Shown one piece after another: positions 57,392-64,000 of a DNA stretch of 64,000 nucleotides. The notes beneath the pieces were generated by a model. That model made no database searches. It was not told the DNA's origin and was given only the letters and a program-made list of their open reading frames with translations. A program made the position numbers and the translations under genes. Origin of the DNA: Usnea hakonensis. Taxonomy: Eukaryota > Ascomycota > Lecanoromycetes > Lecanorales > Parmeliaceae. The DNA is taken from assembly GCA_013423325.1 (NCBI GenBank), contig BLJB01000333.1, positions 62,001 to 126,000 of the forward strand. Reading direction: 5' to 3'. Numbering within the stretch: position 1 is the first letter of the stretch; the number at the start of each line of letters is the position of its first letter.

Positions 57392-57909
57392 TGTGATAGG
57401 GTGTATGGAGATAGAAACCAATGGTGATGCAGTGAGACCCTCGATGGACAGGTGAGACAAGGTGATTTCTTCTAAGGTAAGGTAGCAATAATCAGTTACA
57501 TGTGAAGTGAAGTCATGGTCAGAGAGTACTTTACTTTAACCCCAGGACTACCTACCTCGGCGATACCTTTATCGCCGCTTTATCGCTAGACGAGCTGTCT
57601 AGCCCAAATCTGACCTAGCTTGACCCACGAGATCTTGCGGACCGCTACTTTTCAAATATGAAGTTCAAGACCTTCAACTGATTTATTACCTGCGCAACCT
57701 GTTCGCAATCGAGGTATGTCAAAAGTAGCGCTCATAGCAAGACAACTACCTGGGCATTCTGTTGTCGCTCATGAACCTCGTCCCACAACATGGGCTGAAG
57801 AACCCTTGACCCGGGGGCACTCTTTGCGCTCATAGGCTAACGTGCATATCTCTCGTTGTGCCAGATATCTCACCTCCCGCCATCGAGTTGAGAATCTTTA
57901 TACGTGAAA
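57392..57909. promoter_or_regulatory. Shared upstream region, LysM gene and RPS22
   Basis: 518 bp between divergent starts. It includes an AAGGTAAGGTA motif at 57473, the reverse of the CCTTA type seen elsewhere, and a TATCGCCGCTTTATCGC short direct repeat near 57565. No ribosomal-protein promoter box could be assigned. Confidence 0.45.
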
Positions 57910-58640
57910 ATGGTCAAAACCAGTGTTCTCAACGATGCGCTAAATGCCATCAACAATGCCGAAAAATCCGGCAAGCGCCAAGTACTCATTCGGCCCAGCT
58001 CAAAGGTCATTGTCAAATTTCTGCATTGTATGCAAAAGCACGGTATGTGGTAGGGTTGGATACTCGATAGCAGACCCTTCTCTCAATCCAAAGATCGACC
58101 GCATTCGGGCTGATAACTGGACAACGGTCTCGACATTTCAAAACACCTCACGACCTTTGCCCTTTAAGTGCCCGATAGATCCAAATCTGCGAAGATCTTA
58201 CACGTTCTCCGACTTTACACATGAAGTCCAACGTTTAATCAATCGCAACATTGCTGACTTGCTCGTCTTCCGCAGGTTACATTGGAGAGTTCGAGGAGGT
58301 CGACGACCATCGATCAGGCAAGATAGTCATCCAACTCAATGGCCGGTACATACTTTCAGGCCCATACCCCATCTAGGACTAGCTAAATCTCGCCCCAGTA
58401 TCAACAAGACAGGTGTCATTTCTCCGCGATATAACGTTCGAATAACGGACTTTGAGAAGTGGGTGGTCAAGCTGCTGCCTTCGCGTCAATTTGGGTATAT
58501 CGTCTTGACAACTTCTGCCGGAATCATGGACCACGAGGAGGCGCGACGGAAGCACGTCGCGGGAAAGATCATCGGGTACGTCTTCTCTGCTCACATCGTG
58601 GACGACGCACTAATAATCTCGCTGCAGTTTCTTCTACTAG
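57910..58640 (+). CDS. RPS22: 40S ribosomal protein uS8 (S22/S15a)
   Basis: Four exons: 57910..58042, 58276..58345, 58399..58575, 58628..58640; 130 residues, exactly the family length. It is a small-subunit protein bound to 18S rRNA. The sequence is highly conserved: MVKTSVLNDALNAINNAEKSGKRQVLIRPSSKVIVKFLHCMQKHGYIGEFE, DDHRSGKIVIQLNGRINKTGVISPRYNV, and ends HVAGKIIGFFY. The last exon is 13 bases and gives FFY and the stop. The first intron is 233 bp, the longest of the three, as often found near the 5' end of ribosomal protein genes. No snoRNA C/D boxes were found in it. Confidence 0.97.
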
Positions 58641-59397
58641 AACGGCGGCACATGGTTTTGCATCTAACAACGAGATAGCCAGCGAAGGAGAGAGGAGCGT
58701 GATTTTGAAAAGCTTAGATACGATGGAGGCTTTTTAGAGCATAAACACGATATTAAATGTCATGACGAAATCCGCCATGCTCACAAATCACTTCTCAAGA
58801 AAGCACTGCGTCTGTCTCGGAACCAGGCGTATTGTGAATTGCAGTCTCCAAAACTCCCCTGTTGCGAATTTCTTTACCTAATATCAGCCGTGAGTCTTGA
58901 CACAGCAGCCTTGCTATAACATTCGTTACTTTACATGATCAATCGCATCATTGGATTCCACTACATAGTCGGCATCGTCCTCCGCTATCCGTGACTCAAG
59001 ACCAGGTACCACGTACCTGATTATCAGGGGTGCGAAGTCAACGTGCCAGCCAGCTGAGTCCAACGCATATCCATCTTGCGAAAGGCTGTACGAGTCATGT
59101 CGCAGGAAAAAGAGTCTCATGTAAACTTAGGTACTTTACAATCTTCCTGCTTACACGATGGGCCAAATGACGAGTGCACACCACGTAAATGAGCCTACTT
59201 TTGCTTTGAGAAGGTAAGGTAAGTAAGTATAATAATGTTGTAAGTACATGTTCGCTTCTCTTCCATGGACTTAGTCTACTCGTACCGTCGGACCTCGGTA
59301 GCCAGGCGCGAGATCCTTGCAATGTAAAATCATCTCCCTTATCACGACTTGATGCAAGGCAAACAACAGCTATCAATTTGGTGTGATGATTACCTTA
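58641..59397. other. Intergenic, RPS22 to TIR element
   Basis: About 750 bp without a supportable gene. Minus-strand frames at 58926..59376 appear random. An AAGGTAAGGTAAGTAAG microsatellite lies at 59212, and the last bases (TTACCTTA) lead into the TIR element. Confidence 0.5.
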
Positions 59398-59995
59398 CTT
59401 TAAGGGCGCTAGGGGGGTAGGCGAAATCATCCCTGCATGAAGCCAGCATCCTTGTGGTTTGAAAATATCTTATACTCTAGACTATGCTACGGCCCCTCAG
59501 GCATCATTGTTTAGTCGCTACATAACTTCGTAAAGATATTTCCTATCAAAAAAGATCTTAGTGTAGGAGCATGATCTACTAATAATCTGGAAGTAGATTG
59601 ATCTGGAGCGGGAGATCATAAGGCATACTACCCTCCCCGGAGGAAAAAGAAATATTTGGAAGACGGAAGTACAATTCGAACCCCAGACCTCAGCCATATA
59701 TTATGTAATAATAATGGTAATTAATATTTTGCTCTACAACTACCACTGCACTATATATGCAGATGTAAAAGTGCGACTATTAATTTATATAAATTACTAA
59801 ATACTATAATCCTTCTTCTGGATTTCGCCAAGATCTCGCCCTCTCTAGATCTCGCTCTCTCTAGAAAATACGTTAAGAAAACGTCTACATCTAGGGATCT
59901 CTTACACTTGATATTATATCAAGACTATTGTAAAATAAAAAGGATACTGGCATGATGCAGGGATAATTTCGCCTACCCCCCTAGCGCCCTTAAAG
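59398..59995. mobile_element. TA-flanked MITE with 55-bp TIRs and tRNA-like core
   Basis: Terminal inverted repeats 59398..59452 and 59941..59995 match at 51 of 55 positions, starting CTTTAAGGGCGCTAGGGGG. Two of the four mismatches are C/T transitions. A TA dinucleotide flanks each end (59396..59397 and 59996..59997), so this is a Tc1/mariner-type non-autonomous element, 598 bp. The interior is AT-rich with no open frame. It holds the tRNA-like module at 59671..59760 and TCTAGATCTCGC-type direct repeats near 59830..59875. High TA content suggests RIP. No transposase is present in the window. Confidence 0.88.
59671..59760 (-). ncRNA. tRNA-like pol III promoter module inside MITE
   Basis: On the minus strand from 59760 the sequence has an A-box-like TAGTGCAGTGGTAG and, about 60 bases on, a strong B box GGGGTTCGAATTG preceded by GGCTGAGGTCT, typical of the T arm of a tRNA. 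The bases between are AT-rich and do not fold into a clean anticodon arm, so no anticodon can be assigned. It is best read as a degenerate tRNA or a tRNA-derived SINE piece carried within the element. Confidence 0.5.
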
Positions 59996-60454
59996 TAGGT
60001 AAATGTATTTAATGTAATATGATGTCACCAATACCGGGAGGTCAGGGTCTCTCGTGCATGAATTCTGCAGAGGTGTTTGAGAAATCCTTCTAGCCCGTAT
60101 ACCGTTGTTCCAATTGATCTGATCACTCAGCTTGGAGTATTATACCCCCCGAAGACTAATCCCAGACATATTCGGCACACGGCGACCCAGAGCAATGCAA
60201 TCGTTTTCGGAATTCATCGTTCCACCGACTGATTTGTTGCGACTCTGCACGATTACGCCTTCATGCAGATGTACGTTCATCACGAGTAGAACATTCTCTT
60301 GGATAAGCGGGCTAATTTCTTCATTATGAAGAGAGGCTACATTCTTGGATAAGCAAGTGTATGACGGTTCTTTACCATTCCAGTCGGCACTGAAAATATT
60401 CGCAGAGACCGCCATTAGAGATGAATGTTGGAAAGCTTAGCCTCTTGTCACCAT

Positions 60455-60912
60455 TACCTTGGAGAAGACAATACACCGGCCTTTGAACTCGCAGCAGACG
60501 AGGCTGAAATCCAGGTGCACGCTGTGACCAGTCTGTAGCAACGTTGGAAGAAAAGATCGATGCCAAACAGTTCCTTGTGAGAGCGTCTACTCTACCCGAG
60601 GCTGGATCGATCATTGCTCAAGCCACCGTGGCAAAGCTATCCAGGAGCCTTTTCATGCTTCAAGTCAACGTAGATCTGGCAAAACCAATGCCCTCCTATG
60701 GTGTTGACTCACTTCTCAGGATCGAACTTCGGACTTGCTTGGGGTAGGAATTCGGTGCTGATATTCCTATCTTTGAACTTGTGGGAGGGAGGAATCTCAT
60801 TGCTGTAGGACCTAGTGTATGTAGCCAGAAAGAGTCGGTTTCGGCAAGCCACATGGGACAGTTACAGCTGAAGCGGATCAGGCGGGAATTCGTCGCCAGT
60901 ATCACACGATAG
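60455..60912 (+). pseudogene. Relic of highly reducing polyketide synthase (ER fragment + ACP)
   Basis: Two remnants in different frames. Around 60461..60538 the translation GEDNTPAFELAADEAEIQVHAV resembles the start of a PKS enoylreductase domain and then meets a stop. From about 60560 a second frame reads LPEAGSIIAQATVAKLSRSLFM, then MPSYGVDSLLRIELR, the acyl-carrier site with its phosphopantetheine Ser at 60709..60711. A TAG at 60745..60747 interrupts, followed in the same frame by EFGADIPIFELVGG, which is normal ACP sequence. Most of the ER and all of the KR are missing between the two. So this is a deleted, frameshifted and nonsense-broken HR-PKS C-terminus with no KS or AT domain anywhere in the window. 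Confidence 0.8.
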
Positions 60913-61506
60913 GGACTGAGCATTCCTAGGCGTCAGAAAGTCTAAATTATATCAAGATGTTATCCAGCAGCCATCATCCAAGTTCGGCCTATTATCAGAC
61001 GCTGAATCGTTATATTGCAAGTCTCGGACATATGCATCTCCCTCAAAATAGCCTTACTTTATCCTTGTATATACAGTCGTAGAATAAAGGCATTGGTATC
61101 ATTGTGCAACGGTCTCTCCAGAAAAAGAGTATAGTACTGCGTTCGACTCGGCAAGATAGAGGTCTAAATCGTGACCACTATTACAAGGCTTTTACTCTAT
61201 TGGGCTAGCCGCTCAACCAAATACAGGGGCAGGTACGGCTAGAAAGGTAGAGTTAGAGGTGGATTACGGCGGACGGTAGGACATAACCAAAAAAAAACAA
61301 AAACAAAAAACAAGAAAAAAAACAAAGAAAAAAAAACAGGAAAAAAAAAGAAAAGATTCAACTACCTTTACCTTGCACCACTTGTATATACCCCACTCTT
61401 CTAAAGTCTTGAAGCTTTACAATCTTTCTTTTCTCTCTTTCGTGAAGGTCCAACTGCGTAATGAACCGTGCTACTGTTTGGAGACCTACTTTCGAGCATT
61501 GATGTA
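60913..61506. other. Intergenic, PKS relic to choline kinase
   Basis: About 600 bp with no coding signal. It contains the A-rich tract at 61286..61357. The remainder near 61400..61500 is pyrimidine-rich and is probably the choline kinase promoter and leader. Confidence 0.5.
61286..61357. repeat. A-rich low-complexity tract
   Basis: About 70 bp of nearly pure A broken by single C or G, 150 bp upstream of the choline kinase start. It could be a nucleosome-excluding promoter tract or the tail of an old retroposed sequence; no target-site duplication was seen. Confidence 0.85.
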
Positions 61507-64000
61507 ATGTCTAACATCCAAGAGGCCGTCGAACTTCCTCCATTAAAGCCTATCTCGTCAAAATGTGAGCCTGGCCTGTTCATTCTTCCACCCCACCTTT
61601 TCCCCCCCACTCCCTTTCCTTTCTAGCCACAGGGTCTGCTGGGAGTCTCTCCTTAGTCAGAACCGTGGCGCCTTACGAGATGTTCAGGAAGTGCAAGCAA
61701 AGTTCTTTTTCTTGTGACTGACGTTGCGTTTGCTACTGGAACTCTGGCTGGCTCCTGACAGTATCATTTCTTCTGCTTCCATATTGTGGATGTTTCCTTT
61801 TGGTCCTCCCGCGTATCTTCCTTTAACTAGGCTGAACCGAGGACGAAAGGCTCATATATCTGGCAGCAGTTCTCATTGCTGAGCCAGAGACGATTTCTCC
61901 TGAGACAAGTCCCGCAACGGTACCAGCAGACAAGAAGCCATCATCTCGTGGATCAGCTTCTTCCAAGCAACACCGCACCAGCGTTTCAAAGCGCTTATCG
62001 GGACGTGCAGCGCCCGAGACGCCTAATCCTTCACTGCACTCAATCTCAAGCATTGGCAGTGTTGGGTCGGACACTGTCCTAGATTCCGCCGACCACGAAC
62101 ATCAATTCAGTCTAGAAACCCCCCATCATGATGGTCGCGGTCAAGGTGCAGCCAGACATATTCTCTCGCAAGTAGCAGAATGGCTTCACCAAGAAAAGAC
62201 CAGGAAAGCTGCCCATAAAGCCAGGAGAGATGGTCATGCTAAACTTGCACACGCTGCGGAAGCATCGAGAAACCTCGTAGATCATTTTCGTAGCGACGCG
62301 TCTAGAGCCAACCAAGAGCGCCATGTCAGAACGTCTTCGGACGTATCCGAAGGAACTCTGGCTTTGGAAAGGTTGGAGCAGATCCTGTCAAATAGCGTAG
62401 GCTTGATCGATGGAAACAATCCCTTTCATGCCGAAGACAAGAAGGATTCTCATCTTTCTCGACGAAGAACCAAGCGACAAGGCTCTAGCAGAGGCTTGCT
62501 CCGGAAGGCTTCTGCGATTGCATCGTCCGATACCGAATACCAAGAACCTGACATTGATGTGCCTTCCGCTGAGGTAGCCCTTGACAACTCGAATACGCTC
62601 GGCTATAGCAGACGGCAAGATAGTATGGAAACCGATCCTACCAACCGCAAAAAGCGAGCAGTCAAAGAACGAGAAGATTGGTTGCAATTCAAGATGGAGA
62701 TCGTTCGATTGTCCCATACCCTCCGTCTTAGAGGATGGAGGCGAATACCTCTTGATCGTGGTGGAGACATCGATGTTGAGCGCCTAAGCGGTGCTTTAAC
62801 CAACGCCGTTTATGTTGTTTCGCCTCCGAGAGATCTTTTCCAAACTATGTCAACTGCAAGGGACAGTACCACTTCCCTTGTACCCAAGAAACCGCCTCCG
62901 TAAGCATTCATAGAGTCAACTCGACGTTGTAACTGACCTGGTACAGAAAACTCCTTCTCCGTATTTACGGACCTCAAGTCGAACATCTGATTGATCGAGA
63001 AAGCGAGCTGCAAATTCTGCGACGTCTGGCTCGTAAGAAGATTGGTCCTCGGTTACTGGGTACTTTCACCAACGGTAGATTCGAGCAATTCTTCCACGCA
63101 CGGACGTTGACTGCACGAGATCTCCGCGTCCCTGAAACCTCCAAGCAAATAGCGAAGAGAATGCGCGAGCTTCATGACGGTATTGAGTTGCTGGACGAGG
63201 AACGTGAAGAAGGGGCCTTCATCTGGAGGAATTGGAACAAGTGGGTTGAAAGATGCGAAGAGGTCATCTCATGGCTTGACGATCAGATCTTGTCAACAAA
63301 ACGAGGAAATACAGCACACCCCTCTAGACAATGGAGGGAGCGCGGGTTGGTCTGCGGAGTTGAATGGTCCTTTTTCAGACGGACTGTTGAGAAGTATAGA
63401 AAGTGGCTTTTCGACCAATATGGAGGACCGGCAAGCATCAAGCAGAAGTTGGTGTTTGCACACAACGACGTATGTGATTTCTTTTCGTGGACTTTCTGAA
63501 CAGCGGTAGGCTTACTTTGTAAAGACACAATACGGAAACCTGCTTCGCCTCGAGCCAAGTGGAGAATCTCCTCTGCTCCTCCCAGCAAACGAACATAAGC
63601 AACTGATTGTGATCGACTTTGAGTATGCGTCAGCTAATCTTCCCGGCTTGGAATTTGCAAATCACTTCACTGAATGGTGTTATGATTACCACTCTCTAAG
63701 ACCATATGCCCTGAACGCCAATCGATACCCAACGCCTGAAGAGCAGCACCGCTTCCTCAAAGCTTACGTACAGCATCGTCCTCCAACCCAGGCTCGTCCA
63801 TCTGTGTCACCACTTGCAGAAGCTAGCCAAAGACCTTCAAGCTCCATCTCTGCTTTCACGTTAGACAGCCGTGCTCCGATGGCACAGATAGAAGAAGAGA
63901 AACGGCAAGAGGAGACGGTGGAACGGGAAGTCAAGAAGCTTGTTAAAGAAACGCGTCTCTGGCGGATAGCAAATTCAGCGCAGTGGGTCGCATGGGGAAT
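61507..64000 (+). CDS. Choline/ethanolamine kinase, 3' end beyond window
   Basis: Partial. Exons 61507..61564, 61867..62899, 62947..63469 and 63525 to the window edge at 64000. It phosphorylates choline (or ethanolamine), the first step of the Kennedy pathway. After a disordered leader of about 250 residues comes the fungal choline kinase N-terminal domain (REDWLQFKMEIVRLSHTLRLRGWRRIPLDRGGDIDVERLSGALTNAVYVV), then the kinase core: LLLRIYGPQVEHLIDRESELQILRRLARKKIGPRLLGTFTNGRFEQF, Brenner motif VFAHNDTQYGNLL (split by an intron after HND), IVIDFEYASANLPGLEFANHFTEW. The first exon (MSNIQEAVELPPLKPISSK) and its 302-bp intron are the least certain part; the phase fits but other acceptors exist. 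The last visible segment is RLWRIANSAQWVAWGI. Confidence 0.9.

Noticed and set aside
58043..58275. snoRNA in the first intron of RPS22
   Set aside because: The 233-bp intron was searched for C (RTGATGA) and D (CTGA) boxes with terminal stems; CTGA-like bases occur but no proper box C.
61130..61240. Possible tRNA-like fragment on the minus strand (GGTTGAGCGGCTAGCC with a weak B box)
   Set aside because: No acceptor, D or anticodon stem can be formed and the B-box spacing is poor.

Overview
The window is nuclear DNA of a filamentous ascomycete (Pezizomycotina). The evidence is dense intron-containing genes with short GT-AG introns (mostly 48-160 bp), fungal-specific families (DUF4045-gelsolin, DUF3455, two-domain Cps1/DIP2 protein, LysM protein with an N-terminal Cys-rich finger), a decayed polyketide synthase and TpA-rich MITEs that look mutated by RIP. 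The class within Pezizomycotina cannot be settled from the sequence alone.

Layout. 0.2-8 kb: ferroportin-like metal exporter, a tRNA-Thr(UGU)-like sequence with a ruined acceptor stem, an NTF2-like protein, the mitochondrial ATP synthase chaperone ATP12 and a divergent BTB/POZ protein, with a perfect 19-bp inverted repeat in the shared ATP12/BTB upstream region. 8.6-19 kb: oxysterol-binding protein OSH1/SWH1 (ankyrin, PH, FFAT, ORD), a coiled-coil protein and a 752-residue protein of unknown function; then a 1.7-kb gene-free stretch with a fresh 107-bp tandem duplication. 19-33 kb: Cps1/DIP2 adenylate-forming protein, DEAD-box helicase DRS1, a long disordered protein ending in a GNAT domain, and an unknown Cys-containing basic protein. 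33-46 kb: small GTPase ARL2, DUF4045-gelsolin protein, CORVET subunit VPS3 and the Golgi CASP/COY1 golgin. 47-58.7 kb: secreted DUF3455 protein, intradiol ring-cleavage dioxygenase, Mn-type CDF transporter, SDR oxidoreductase, LysM/zinc-finger protein and ribosomal protein uS8 (RPS22). 58.7-61.5 kb: accessory-like stretch with a TA-flanked MITE carrying a tRNA-like module, and the relic of a highly reducing PKS. 61.5-64 kb: choline kinase, cut by the window edge.

Most genes are core housekeeping functions with no operon logic. There is a loose membrane/lipid/trafficking theme (OSH1, DIP2, ARL2, VPS3, COY1, choline kinase), but I treat that as coincidence. Exon structures were worked out by reading splice signals against conserved family sequence; all stated exon sets keep reading frame. 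No clear new multi-gene system was found. The best leads are the two TIR elements (one with an internal tRNA-like pol III module), the unannotated 752-aa Cys/His protein, the GNAT protein with a 750-residue disordered extension, and the inverted repeat in the ATP12/BTB promoter.
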